The notes: generated from the letters alone by a model not told the origin. A stretch of DNA of 64,000 nt from Anisus vortex (GCA_949126835.1 OX421493.1:58203898-58267897); one strand, 5' to 3'; positions 1 to 11,294 are shown, counted from the first letter of the stretch. Made by a program: numbers and translations.

Positions 1-649
1 CTTCCCCCTCTTTTTCTCATTCAAACAGGATTTTGTGGGCGGGGCTTAGGCTTCCGATCGACTGGCATTTAGTGTGAAGACAAAAGATTCTAGGTAATGT
101 TGGGATTCTGTGTTGATCTCAAATTCTCAGGGTCTGGGAACGACTCATTATTTAATAGGGGGAGTTCCTATCGTTTTTGTTATGAGTTTTGTAATGTTAC
201 CATGATTTTCACCCCTACTGGTAATGGGTCTGTCCCTTGCACCACTCGGATAGTATTTAATGATTTTTTTTGTCTGAAAGACAGAGAGTTTCAAAATATG
301 TTCCTTTGAGAACGTTTGTGTTTGCACTATTTTAACTGTACATAATAGATATATTGTATATATTGAACATATCACCTGAAATAAACTATCAACAACAGTT
401 ACACTGAAGCTTCCTTGTCAAGTTACTATTCTATTGTGTTGTATACATTACTATAAGATTTATCTACTAATCTAATGTCCAAGAATGGAAATGTTGGAAT
501 ACAAATACTGAGTTTGTGCCCAGGACTATAAGAAGAGTTCGTGTAATACTGAAACATAAATACTAATAATTAAAGTCTCCCCTAGGACAAACGAGAATTA
601 TCAGCAAGATCTACACAGCTCTGGCCACAAGGGGATTGTGGACGTAACA
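1..649 (+). repeat. LTR A (5' LTR of copy A, first about 50 bp off window)
   Basis: Nearly identical to LTR B from its 51st base onward and ends with GTAACA. The LTR runs TGTCAT...GTAACA, an end pair confirmed by two solo LTRs with target duplications. The few differences from LTR B suggest a recent insertion. Confidence 0.93.
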
Positions 650-822
650 AAATTTGGTGGTCTCGCCCGGTATATTTGAGTTCTACTTTTCCTGACCTAG
701 GATTGACAAAATTTGGTGGTCTCGTTCGGTATATTTGAGTTCTACTTTTCCTGATCTAAGATTGGAAAAAATTTGTTGATCTCGTCTGGAAAATTTGAGT
801 TATATTTTTCCTGACCTAGAAA
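650..822 (+). repeat. Three tandem about 58-bp repeats in the 5' leader, covering the primer-binding site position
   Basis: Right after the LTR, the block AATTTGGTGGTCTCG...TTTTCCTGACCTAG occurs three times (starts near 650, 708 and 766), the third copy more diverged. A retrotransposon primer-binding site normally begins with TGG within a few bases of the LTR, and TGGTGGTCTCG fits that place, so the candidate site is itself repeated. I could not assign the tRNA. The same three units follow LTR B at 7895. Confidence 0.75.
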
Positions 823-1068
823 TATTTTGTGACATTAGTAGTACTGAGAGTGGCATATTTGTGTTTCGTTTTCTAGGACTGTGAAACTATTCTTTTTAAA
901 AAGAGGAGAGAACTGGTTTGCGTATTTATTCCTTGGGAAGTGTGAAGATTCCACGAAGTGTGTAATATTATATTGTGCAAATTTCTGGACAAATCGTAAG
1001 TTGGAACTTTATATTTCATTATACAATATATACTACTCTACTATCACAAATATTTCGAACGCTATACT

Positions 1069-1614
1069 ATGGCTTCGAATATATCAAGTGAGGAACTTAA
1101 TGCCATGTCATTTGCTGAACTAAAAGAATTAGCTGAGTCCTTTGGGATTGAGGCAGGACAGGCAAGACCTAATCGTAATCGTTTGATCAAAGAAATTATG
1201 ACATGTTTGAACGGGCAGAATGCCATGAACACTGGTAATGTAGTTGAAGTGGGACAGAACGATATCAATGAAGGTTATGTAGCTCCCAGTGGGGGCGAGG
1301 TAATTGCCCACGGAGACGAGGTAAGAAATATGTCATCTAGATCATCAAACAATGATGAAGATGAAGGGTTGAGTGAAAACCTAAAATTCCAATTAGCTAT
1401 GAAGAGAATGGAATTGGAAAGAATGAGGATAGAAACTGAAAGAGAAAATGAAAGAATTAGGATAGAAACTGAAAGGGAAAATGAAAGATATAGGATAGAA
1501 ACTGAAAGGGAAAATGAAAGAATTAGGATTGAAAGCAGAGAAAGGATAGAGATGGCACGCATGAACAGACCTGACCATCGTAGGGACAGCAATGGTATGA
1601 TATTAGCGCAATGA
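1069..1614 (+). CDS. Gag N-terminal ORF, copy A (charged coiled-coil protein)
   Basis: 181 residues. The N-terminal 50 residues resemble a small SAP-like helix pair (LKELAESFGIEAG, then an Arg/Asn-rich segment). Residues about 115-165 are a repeated RIETERENE heptad-like coiled coil, consistent with Gag multimerisation. The stop codon overlaps the next start as ATGA, and the second ORF continues the capsid-like part in the -1 frame. The same overlap is present in copy B, so it predates the duplication. It could be a true reinitiation or frameshift junction or an inherited one-base lesion. No known domain beyond the Gag-like context. Confidence 0.8.
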   Translation: MASNISSEELNAMSFAELKELAESFGIEAGQARPNRNRLIKEIMTCLNGQNAMNTGNVVEVGQNDINEGYVAPSGGEVIAHGDEVRNMSSRSSNNDEDEGLSENLKFQLAMKRMELERMRIETERENERIRIETERENERYRIETERENERIRIESRERIEMARMNRPDHRRDSNGMILAQ

Positions 1615-2189
1615 AGCAACACTTGCCTATATTCAGAGAAGAAGATGTTCAAGATTTCTTTTTGCTTTTTGAGAAGATAGCTGTAGATTATCAGTTCCCT
1701 GATGATAAGATGGCTTTATTGTTAAGGTCAACTCTCAACAAAGGAAAAGCATTGGACGTAGTGTTGAGTTTAACACCCGAGGAAATAAATGACTATGAAG
1801 TAATCAAAGATAGGGTGCTAAAAAGTTATTCCCTGACACCAGAAAAATATAGAAAGCTATTTAGAGACAGAAAGAAGGCATATGATCAAACTCATGTAGA
1901 CTTTTTGAGACAAAAGGAGACAATGTTAAAACAGTGGCTAAGGTAAAAAAATGTAACTGAGTTTGATAAACTCAAGAACATAATATTGTTTGAGGAATTC
2001 AATGATTGTATTCGAGTGGATATTAAAACCCACATCTCAGACCGAGGGGTTGAAGATGTGCATGAAGCTGCTAGATTGGCAGATAACTATGCCATAATTC
2101 ACGCCAGCATAAAGCCATATTATGCTGACAAACCCAAAGTGCACAAACCAGAGCCCAAGGAGGCTAGTAAAACAAAAGAGACAAGTTAA
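1611..2189 (+). pseudogene. Gag capsid-like ORF, copy A, broken by a stop at 1944
   Basis: Begins at the ATG of the ATGA overlap (LPIFREEDVQDFFLLFEKIA), typical of the start of a Ty3/gypsy capsid (retrotrans_gag-like). An in-frame TAA at 1944-1946 cuts copy A where copy B has a serine codon; reading resumes to a second TAA at 2187-2189 that copy B also has. Beyond that stop the same frame is open into the zinc knuckle and pol. Copy A therefore cannot make a full Gag. Confidence 0.85.
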
Positions 2190-2270
2190 AACAATAATAA
2201 AAACAGTGGTGTAAATAATAATAGTAACTTAGTTCATTTCAGGAAGCAGACAGATGTAAATAAAGCAAAG

Positions 2271-5200
2271 GTGGTATGTTTCAATTGCAAGAAAGAGGGC
2301 CACATAAAGAAAGATTGCTGGATCCTTACCAAGAAGCAAGGTGCTATTCTACACTGTGCCAGAGTGCAGAAAGACAGCAAGCAGACAGAAGAAGTGTGCA
2401 ACACAGGGTCAAGAAACTCAAAAGAAGTGCGGCCGGCATCGCCCATAGTTGTGGAGTCGATGGTTTTTGAGAACAGTCTATCTAAGGTAAAAGAGAATAG
2501 CTGTACTCAATCTATTATGCTTTCAGAAGGCCGTGAGGAACAGATGGTTCCTGAAGTCCCGGAAGAGGACGAACTATCCGATTTTCGACCCTTTGTCTAC
2601 GAGGGGACAGTGTCGACAGAAGTCGATGTACTCAGCAAGAAGAAAATACAGATATTACGTGACACGGGTTCTGCTGTCAGCGTGATCCTGGAGGGCAGTG
2701 TGCCGTTAACAGATGCCACCAGTACCGGTGAGTCTGTTGTGCTGAGAGGTGCTAGTATGGAGGCTGTGCAAGCTCCACTGCACAGAATAAAACTCGAGTC
2801 GGATATTTTTACAGGTAACATCGTAGTGGGAGTGTGGCGCGCACTACCCGTCAAAGGCGTTTCCATGATATTAAGAAATGGCATTATGGGCGGCAGAGTC
2901 ACTGTCGAGCCCATGGTTAAAGTGTTGGAGACAAAGATGGCGGAGGACAAAAACCTACGTCCTGCCAATGAACGCCCAACATGTGCACTGACAAGAGCAA
3001 TGCAGAAAAAGAAGTCGGTAAAGACTCCTGCTACGCCGTGTAGTGCAACGAAAGATGTGTTTGTCTGTTCTGAAGACACACATGCGAATGAAACAGTGAT
3101 AACAGAAACACCTGACATCGATTTAAGTGCTACGTTCTTTGCTGAATTAACAACTGGTGATGCAACAGAGAACGAAAACATTTTGTCACCAAAGCAGAAA
3201 TTGGTGAAAGAACAATTGAATGACGAAGTAATAATGCAACTCAGAATGAAAGCTGTTGATGAAAAGACTGCAGATGCAATGGCGGAATGTTTCTACATGA
3301 AAGATGAAGTGTTGATGAGAAAGTCGAAACCGCTCAACTCAGGTACAAACGAGTGGGACAGTATTCACCAGATAGTAATACCTAAGTGCTATCGTCAAGA
3401 TATACTGCGTATGGCGCATGATCTTCCTTTCGCTGGTCACATGGGAGTCCGGAAAACGCACCACCGTATCCTCCCTTACTTCTACTGGCCAGGACTGAGA
3501 AGAGATGTCGAACAATACTGCAAGACTTGCCACGTATGCCTAATGGTAGGACGTCCTAACCAACGAATTCCTATCGCTCAACTCCAGCCGATACCAGCGT
3601 CCGACGAACCATTCAGTCATATACTCATTGATTGCGTGGGCCCGTTGCCGAAAACAAAAGCCGGTTTTCAATACCTGCTCACAGTCATGTGTTCATCCAC
3701 TCGCTTCCCGGAAGCCATTCCGTTGCGGAACATAACAACAGTGAAGGTGGTAGACGCCCTGACAAATTTCTTCACACGTTATGGCCTACCGAAGACAGTA
3801 CAGTCCGACCAGGGGACTAACTTTACTTCGAACATTTTCAAACAAGTCATGGAACAATTAGGGATAAGCCATAGGCTATCAAGTGCCTATCATCCCGAGA
3901 GCCAGGGAGCTCTGGAAAGGTTTCATCAGACATTAAAATCGATGCTTAAAAAGTACTGTTATGAAAACGAGAAAGACTGGGATAAGGGTGTGCCTTATGT
4001 ACTTTTCGCTGCAAGGGAGGCCACTCAGGAATCCCTGGGGTTTAGACCATTCGAACTTGTGTATAAACACTCAGTCAGAGGTCCGTTGAAACTTCTACAT
4101 GAAACTTGGCTAACGGACAGTGAACCGATTGGACTTTTGTCATATGTAGATAAATTTAAAAATAGGCTTTATCATTTTTTTAACCATGTGAAGATTCATT
4201 TTCCACAGATGCAGGAGCGTATGAGACAGAACTATGACCGTAAAGCTACAGCTAGAACTTTTGCACCAGGTGACAAAGTTCTTGTGTTTCTACCTTTGCA
4301 AAATCAGCCTTTAAGTGCAAAGTTTAGTGGACTCTATGAGATAGAGTCAAAGCTTGGCGAGGTCAATTATTTGATAAAGACTCCTGACCGGAGACAAAAG
4401 CAGAGGGTATGCCATATTAATTTACTTAAGCCCTATGTTTCCAGGGAAAAGAGTAAACCACGGGAGGTCCCCATGATTTCATTAGCTAGAGTCCCGACGG
4501 ATTTATCTAGGATAGACTATAAGTTTGCAGAAAGTAAACTTAATAATACAAATGCCCTTAAGAGTTTAGATACAAGGCTAGAACATCTTCCGGTAGAAGA
4601 TAAGGAGAAGATTATTGAGCTGGTACATGAATATAAGTCAATGTTTACAGATGTTCCCAGGAGGACACATCTAATAGAACACGATGTAGTATTAACTGAG
4701 GGTGCCAGGCCAATTAAACAGCATCCATATAGAGTTAACCCCATCAGACTTGAACATATTAGAGCAGAGGTGAAGTATATGTTAGAAAATGACATAGTGG
4801 AAGAATGTGATAGCGAATGGTCTTCACCCTGTGTGTTGGTACCAAAAGCCGACAACACATTGCGGTTTTGTACAGACTTTAGGAAATTAAATAATTTGAC
4901 AAAGACTGACTCGTATCCCATTCCTCGTTTTGATGACCTCATTGATAAGATAGGTGACGCGACGTATGTGAGAAAAATTGATCTTCTCTCCGCGTACTTT
5001 CAGATTCCTTTGACGCCACGGGCACAGGAAGTATCCGCCTTTGTGACACCTGACGGACTTTACAGGTATAAGGTCATGCCATTCGGACTCCGTAATGCCC
5101 CTGCGACGTTTTAAAGGCTTATAAACACCCTCACTCGCGGTATCTTCCAGTGTAATGCCTACCTCGACGACATAGTGGTGTATAGTACAGATTTCAAGAC

Positions 5201-5969
5201 ACATGTCAGTCAACTACGACACTTGTTTGAACGACTGAATGACGCCAATTTGACAATAAACCTGGCTAAGAGTCAGTTTGGACATGCCACTATCGAGTAT
5301 CTTGGACATGTAGTGGGTGGTGGAAAGGTTAAACCAGTAAATGCTAAAATAGAAGCTATTCAGAATGTCCCAGTGCCACAGACAAGGAAACAGCTCCGTA
5401 GTTACCTTGGAATGGCCGGGTATTATCGTAAGTTTTGCCAGGACTTTTCTACGGTAGCTTGCCCCTTAACTGACCTACTAAAGAAGAACAATCGCTTTGT
5501 TTGGTCTGACAAGTGCCAAAAGGCGTTTGATGAGTTGAAGTTAAGATTATCCAGGGCACCTATTTTGGTGACCCCGCGTTTTGATAGACCCTTTAAAATT
5601 GCAGTAGACGCGTGCGATACTGGGATGGGAGCGGTGCTGACTCAGCAGGATGACCACGGAGAGGAGCACCTGGTGTGCTACCACTCACAGAAATTCAATA
5701 TCCATGAACGTAATTATAATACAAGTGAGAAGGAACTTTTAGGGTTAATCCTGGCGTTAAAACAGTTTGATTTCTATGTAAACAGCTCTGGGTACCCGAT
5801 AGAAATACTGACCGACCACAACCCTCTGACTTTTCTCTCCAGGGTCAAGCAAAACCAGAGGCTTGTTAGATGGAGCTTATTTCTCCAAGCCTATGACTTA
5901 AACATAAAACACCTGAGGGGTAGGGACAACGTCACAGCTGATACTCTATCTCGGGTGCTACATGATTGA
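2271..5969 (+). pseudogene. pol: Pol, copy A: zinc knuckle, protease, integrase, then reverse transcriptase and RNase H
   Basis: One frame of about 1,230 codons (open from 2190) with a single internal TAA at 5112-5114. Order by residue from 2271: CCHC knuckle (CFNCKKEGHIKKDC, about 3-16); aspartic protease DTG (about 131); integrase H2C2 zinc-binding part (about 383-424); DDE core (D about 454, D about 513, E 36 residues later in ALERFHQ); reverse transcriptase about 790-1050 with LRFCTDFRKLN, MPFGLRNAPATF and the catalytic YLDDIVVYS (about 964); RNase H about 1100-1230 with DACDTGMGA and TDHNPL. In ordinary Ty3/gypsy elements integrase follows RNase H; here it precedes RT, as in copia and the Gmr1 group. 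The TAA falls between APATF and RLINTL in RT. No env or chromodomain was seen. Confidence 0.95.
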
Positions 5970-7196
5970 CTGAATAACCCTATACTTCTTTTTCAGATCA
6001 TCTCACTTATTCATTAAGAATGTGTCATGATAACCTATCATTCGTTTGAATTTTGATTATGGAATACCTATAGAATACTTGTATCATACAGAAGTCAAGT
6101 CTTTTGAAAGTATTAATAATTTTTATAATCATGTATAATATTGATGTTCTGATATATTTTAAATTCATTTGATTATGGAAAAGAAATTCCATTTAAATGT
6201 TAATGCATGATGAAATAAATATATAAATATGCACGTATTTACTTGATATGGGTGGATAAAAGTAATTGTCATCACATGCAATTAAGTGGGAAAACTTTGA
6301 GCTAGTTGATTTATTATCTTGTTTTATTTTAGGAACTAAATAATAATATGTACAATTTTTATCTTAGAAAGAGATGTAATATCAATTGGTATAAATTAAT
6401 AGATAATTTTGGAAATCTATTGCTAAATTGTTATATCATGGTAATAGAATGGGAAAAACTAGTGGATATTCACTATGTTGTATAGGTTGTTATATATTCC
6501 ATATATCCAGGAACGGAGGGAAACAAAGGTACCTAAAGGTGTACACTCATTCAACCTTGAACAAACTTTTATATTAAACTTTCCAATTTGCCAAAAACGC
6601 ATTATAGTGGACTACATTTTCATATTTAGATTACTGTAGTAATCGTAACTAGAGAGTATTTTCTCATCATATTTGAGAAAAGGGGAAGTATCATCATCTT
6701 AGGTATGAACCCTGTTAATGTCAAGTTGACACTGTAATTTAAAGGGTAAGTAACCTATAGTTTGATTCGAGTTATGTATTACTTATCTTTTGGTTTGTAT
6801 ATTAGAAGTAAACTGTTGGAAATTGACAGAGTTTGAGCAATGTTATATTTGTTTAATAGATTTAAACTTTTTGCAAATTTTTGGTGGAAATCCACACAAC
6901 TGTACATAGTTAAAATAAGAATGACTAGAATATTTTGGAATTATTTGTACTTGTTGAGACATTATATTAATATTAACGGGGAAATATTTGTCCATCACGT
7001 TATAATCACAATTACCATTGGGTAGTGACACTTTTTATAATTTAGTTGTGCCAGTGAGCCATGTTTGCTTAAATTGTCTTATAATCTTCCATTGATTGAT
7101 GGTTGTTAAAACGATAGTGTTAAGTACGAAAAATGTACCATGTTGAGTATTACTTGGGTAATTATGGTACATTATTTCTTTCATTGGTTGGGGTCG
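5970..7196 (+). other. Long 3' noncoding region of copy A, between pol and the shared LTR
   Basis: About 1.2 kb, AT-rich, with only short chance ORFs. A polypurine run AAAAGGGGAAG lies at 6678-6688 but is about 510 bp before the LTR start. The bases just before the LTR (GGTTGGGGTCG) are a weaker polypurine tract. Which one primes plus-strand synthesis cannot be told by eye. Confidence 0.7.
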
Positions 7197-7894
7197 TGTC
7201 ATATATATTGTTTTTCCAAGAATTGGAACACGCAATGTTTATTCTTCTTCCCCCTCTTTTTCTCATTAAAACAGGATTTTGTGGGCGGGGCTTAGGCTTC
7301 CGATCGACTGGCATTTAGTGTGAAGACAAAAGATTCTAGGTAATGTTGGGATTCTGTGTTGATCTCAAATTCTCAGGGTCTGGGAACGACTCATTATTTA
7401 ATAGGGGAAGTTCCTATCGTTTTGTTATGAGTTTTGTAATGTTACCATGATTTTCACCCCTACTGGTAATGGGTCTGTCCCTTGCACCACTCGGATAGTA
7501 TTTAATGATTTCTTTTGTCTGAAAGACAGAGAGTTTCAAAATATGTTCCTTTGAGAACGTTTGTGTTTGCACTATTTTAACTGTACATAATAGATATATT
7601 GTATATATTGAACATATCACCTGAAAAAAAATATCAACAACAGTTACACTGAAGCTTCCTTGTCAAGTTACTATTCTATGGTGTTGTATACATTACTATA
7701 AAGTTTATCTACTAATCTAATGTCCAAGAATGGAAATGTTGGAATACAAATACTGAGTTTGTGCCCAGGACTATAAGAAGAGTTCGTGTAATACTGAAAC
7801 ATAAATACTAATAATTAAAGTCTCCCCTAGGACAAACGAGAATTATCAGCAAGATCTACACAGCTCTGGCCACAAGGGGATTGTGGACGTAACA
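7197..7894 (+). repeat. LTR B, shared LTR between copies A and B (698 bp)
   Basis: Starts TGTCATATATATTG and ends GACGTAACA. It serves as 3' LTR of copy A and 5' LTR of copy B. There is no target duplication on either side, as expected for an LTR shared between two elements. Confidence 0.93.
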
Positions 7895-8313
7895 AAATTT
7901 GGTGGTCTCGCCCGGTATATTTGAGTTCTACTTTTCCTGACCTAGGATTGACAAAATTTGGTGGTCTTGTTCGGTATATTTGAGTTCTACTTTTCCTGAT
8001 CTAAGATTGGAAAAAATTTGTTGATCTCGTCTGGAAAATTTAATTTTTATTGTTCCTGACCTAGAAATATTTTGTGACATTAGTAGTACTGAGAGTGGCA
8101 TATTTGTGTTTCGTTTTCTAGGACTGTGAAACTATTCTTTTTAAAAAGAGGAGAGAACTGGTTTGCGTATTTATTCCTTGGGAAGTGTGAAGATTCCACG
8201 AAGTGTGTAATATTATATTGTGCAAATTTCTGGACAAATCGTAAGTTGGAACTTTATATTTTATTATACAATATATACTACTCTACTATCACAAATATTT
8301 CGAACGCTATACT

Positions 8314-8859
8314 ATGGCTTCGAATATATCAAGTGAGGAACTTAATGCCATGTCATTTGCTGAACTAAAAGAATTAGCTGAGTCCTTTGGGATTGAGGCA
8401 GGACAGGCAAGACCTAATCGTAATCGTTTGATCAAAGAAATTATGACATGTTTGAACGGGCAGAATGCCATGAACACTGGTAATGTAGTTGAAGTGGGAC
8501 AGAACGATATCAATGAAGGTTATGTAGCTCCCAGTGGGGGCGAGGTAATTGCCCACGGAGACGAGGTAAGAAATATGTCATCTAGATCATCAAACAATGA
8601 TGAAGATGAAGGGTTGAGTGAAAACCTAAAATCCCAATTAGCTATGAAGAGAATGGAATTGGAAAGAATGAGGATAGAAACTGAAAGAGAAAATGAAAGA
8701 ATTAGGATAGAAACTGAAAGGGAAAATGAAAGATATAGGATAGAAACTGAAAGGGAAAATGAAAGAATTAGGATTGAAAGCAGAGAAAGGATAGAGATGG
8801 CACGCATGAACAGACCTGACCATCGTAGGGACAGCAATGGTATGATATTAGCGCAATGA
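8314..8859 (+). CDS. Gag N-terminal ORF, copy B
   Basis: Same 181-residue product as at 1069-1614 with essentially one residue changed (Ser for Phe near residue 106). It ends in the same ATGA overlap with the next ORF. Confidence 0.8.
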   Translation: MASNISSEELNAMSFAELKELAESFGIEAGQARPNRNRLIKEIMTCLNGQNAMNTGNVVEVGQNDINEGYVAPSGGEVIAHGDEVRNMSSRSSNNDEDEGLSENLKSQLAMKRMELERMRIETERENERIRIETERENERYRIETERENERIRIESRERIEMARMNRPDHRRDSNGMILAQ

Positions 8860-9434
8860 AGCAACACTTGCCTATATTCAGAGAAGAAGATGTTCAAGAC
8901 TTCTTTTTGCTTTTTGAGAAGATAGCTGTAGATTATCAGTTCCCTGATGATAAGATGGCTTTATTGTTAAGGTCAACTCTCAACAAAGGAAAAGCATTGG
9001 ACGTAGTGTTGAGTTTAACACCCGAGGAAATAAATGACTATGAAGTAATCAAAGATAAGGTGCTAAAAAGTTATTCCCTGACACCAGAAAAATATAGAAA
9101 GCTATTTAGAGACAGAAAGAAGGCATATGATCAAACTCATGTAGACTTTTTGAGACAAAAGGAGACAATGTTAAAACAGTGGCTAAGGTCAAAAAATGTA
9201 ACTGAGTTTGATAAACTCAAGAACCTAATATTGTTTGAGGAATTCAATGATTGTATTCGAGTGGATATTAAAACCCACATCTCAGACCGAGGGGTTGAAG
9301 ATGTGCATGAAGCTGCTAGATTGGCAGATAACTATGCCATAATTCACGCCAGCATAAAGCCATATTACGCTGACAAACCCAAAGTGCACAAACCAGAGCC
9401 CAAGGAGGCTAGTAAAACAAAAGAGACAAGTTAA
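8856..9434 (+). CDS. Gag capsid-like ORF, copy B (uninterrupted)
   Basis: 192 residues, the unbroken counterpart of 1611-2189. A Lys-rich C-terminal tail ends at a TAA shared with copy A, after which the frame stays open into the zinc knuckle. With the preceding ORF this is the only complete Gag region in the array. Confidence 0.83.
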   Translation: MKQHLPIFREEDVQDFFLLFEKIAVDYQFPDDKMALLLRSTLNKGKALDVVLSLTPEEINDYEVIKDKVLKSYSLTPEKYRKLFRDRKKAYDQTHVDFLRQKETMLKQWLRSKNVTEFDKLKNLILFEEFNDCIRVDIKTHISDRGVEDVHEAARLADNYAIIHASIKPYYADKPKVHKPEPKEASKTKETS

Positions 9435-9515
9435 AACAATAAGAAAAACAGTGGTGTAAATAATAATAGTAACTTAGTTCATTTCAGGAAGCAGACAGAT
9501 GTAAATAAAGCAAAG

Positions 9516-10229
9516 GTGGTATGTTTCAATTGCAAGAAAGAGGGCCACATAAAGAAAGATTGCTGGATCCTTACCAAGAAGCAAGGTGCTTTTCTACACT
9601 GTGCCAGAGTGCAGAAAGACAGCAAGCAGACAGAAGAAGTGTGCAACACAGGGTCAAGAAACTCAAAAGAAGTGCGGCCGGCATCGCCCATAGTTGTGAA
9701 GTCGATGGTTTTTGAGAACAGTCTATCTAAGCTAAAAGAGAATAGCTGTACTCAATCTATTATGCTTTCAGAAGGCCGTGAGGAACAGATGGTTCCTGAA
9801 GTCCCGGAAGAGGACGAACTATCCGATTTTCGACCCTTTGTCTACGAGGGGACAGTGTCGACAGAAGTCGATGTACTCAGCAAGAAGAAAATACAGATAT
9901 TACGTGACACGGGTTCTGCTGTCAGCGTGATCCTGGAGGGCAGTGTGCCGTTAACAGATGCCACCAGTACCAGTGAGTCTGTTGTGCTGAGAGGTGCTAG
10001 TATGGAGGCTGTGCAAGCTCCACTGCACAGAATAAAACTCGAGTCGGATATTTTTACAGGTAACATCGTAGTGGGAGTGTGGCGCGCACTACCCGTCAAA
10101 GGCGTTTCCATGATATTAGGAAATGACATTATGGGCGGCAGAGTCACTGTCGAGCCCATGGTTAAAGTGTTGGAGACAAAGATGGTGGAGGACAAAAACC
10201 TACGTCCTGCCAATGAACGCCCAACATTT
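9516..10229 (+). pseudogene. Pol fragment, copy B: zinc knuckle and protease only
   Basis: Matches copy A through CFNCKKEGHIKKDC, the protease DTG and about 100 residues beyond. It then stops abruptly (after CCAACAT at about 10227) and joins directly to the 3' part of an LTR. Integrase, RT and RNase H are deleted, so copy B would depend on another element for movement. Confidence 0.9.
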
Positions 10230-10446
10230 ATTGTGTTGTATACATTACTATAAGATTTATCTACTACTCTAATGTCCAAGAAAGGAAATGTTGGAATACA
10301 AATACTGAGTTTGTGCCCAGGACTATAAGAAGAGTTCGTGTAATACTGAAACATAAATACTAATAATTAAAGTCTCCCCAAGGACAAACTCGAATTATCA
10401 GCAAGATCTACACAGCTCTGGTCACAAGGGGATTGTAGACGTAACA
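10229..10446 (+). repeat. LTR C, 3' remnant of an LTR closing the array
   Basis: Corresponds to roughly the last 215 bp of LTR B (from TATTGTGTTGTATACATT to GTAACA). The same deletion that removed most of pol removed its first two thirds. It is followed by ATAC. Confidence 0.88.
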
Positions 10447-10450
10447 ATAC

Positions 10451-10600
10451 ACTCTACTAAAAACTACACACATCGTCCGAATACTCCCCTCCTGCTCGCT
10501 CATGCCAAACGGACAAGGGTCACCCAGGGGTCACCAAAACAATGTGACCACCAATTACAAAGGGAGGTAATCAAATTAACAAGAAACAAAGGCGATAAAT
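10451..10600 (-). repeat. Unclassified dispersed repeat, truncated by the retrotransposon array
   Basis: The reverse complement matches 16190-16345 closely (shared GGTCACAT, TTTTGGTGA, CTTGTCCGTTT, GGCATGA). The LTR array cuts it at GTGTAT. No coding potential seen. Confidence 0.65.
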
Positions 10601-10622
10601 AATTCAAACCTAATACATCACA

Positions 10623-10626
<4 letters not shown>

Positions 10627-10658
<32 letters not shown>
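10627..10658. repeat. (TA)n microsatellite
   Basis: Uninterrupted TA repeat of about 30 bp. Confidence 0.95.
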
Positions 10659-10663
<5 letters not shown>

Positions 10664-10875
10664 CGGCTTGCAATATGTCTCTCAGCTACAGCTTTCATAA
10701 GGGAATGTTTCGGTGCATAACTTTTCGCCTTGCTTGATCACCTTTTTAAAAATTATTTTTAAATCCACTTTGTAAATTAAATTAATAGTAGCATGTAAGC
10801 GTAATTATATTTACAATGTTTTATTTTAACTATTTTAGATAAACAAACTATATTACATGTATATATGCAAGTAAA

Positions 10876-11123
10876 GAATCCATCCGACCAAATTGATCAT
10901 AGGGTCTGTGAAGCAGCATTCATCAGTTTCAGTGGCAACGGCTTACTAGGGGATGTGTGGCTAGCCCAATGCCCAGACGCCTTTACTTTACCCAAGTAAT
11001 GTCATGTACCTATCAGAGCTGGGTAGACTCGAGTCCATGGTGGGAATTCTAGCATTCATAGAATTCGAACCCAGGACCTCTGGCACTACAGTCGAGCGCG
11101 CTGTCACTCGACCACAATGCCCC
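10876..11123 (-). repeat. tRNA-derived SINE, family 1, copy 1
   Basis: On the minus strand it begins GGGGCATTGTGGTCGAGTG (A-box-like), has the B box GGGTTCGAATTC, then a family-specific body (CTACCCAGCTCTGATAGGTACA, GGGTAAAGTAAAGGCG, GAATGCTGCTTCACAGACCC, GATCAATTTGG). Copies 39250-39510 and 63241-63490 share head, body and end, which excludes a real tRNA gene. Confidence 0.85.
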
Positions 11124-11294
11124 ACATTTATATATATTTATATTATTATTTCACAGTTTTATACATAGTTTTATATTTTAATATTTATTTATATTTTTAG
11201 CGTTTAGTTAAGGTAGACTAACAAAGTATACCTAAAGTGTTAACTCCATCATACGATGATCCGCAACGAAAACGACGGTTACGCATCATCATCA

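Larger units (their letters stand above)
1..10446 (+). mobile_element. Tandem pair of Gmr1-like Ty3/gypsy LTR retrotransposons sharing a central LTR
   Basis: Layout: LTR A (first about 50 bp lie off the window), a full-length internal region (copy A), LTR B, a truncated internal region (copy B), then a 3' piece of an LTR (C). Copies A and B match almost base for base over about 2.3 kb, so the array is young. The arrangement fits recombination between two elements, or insertion of one into the LTR of another, followed by a deletion. The right edge is followed by ATAC, the same four bases that flank the solo LTR at 41819-42494; the left flank is outside the window. The array lies antisense in the host receptor gene, left of its last visible EGF exon. 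Neither copy is intact: copy A has stop codons in gag and RT, and copy B lacks integrase, RT and RNase H. Confidence 0.93.

Noticed and set aside
1275..1652. 125-codon minus-strand ORF rich in Leu, Ser and Ile
   Set aside because: Antisense of the repetitive Gag coiled coil; the same shadow appears in copy B.
6678..6688. Polypurine tract AAAAGGGGAAG as the LTR boundary
   Set aside because: Two solo LTRs with target duplications place the LTR start at TGTCAT (7197), about 510 bp downstream.
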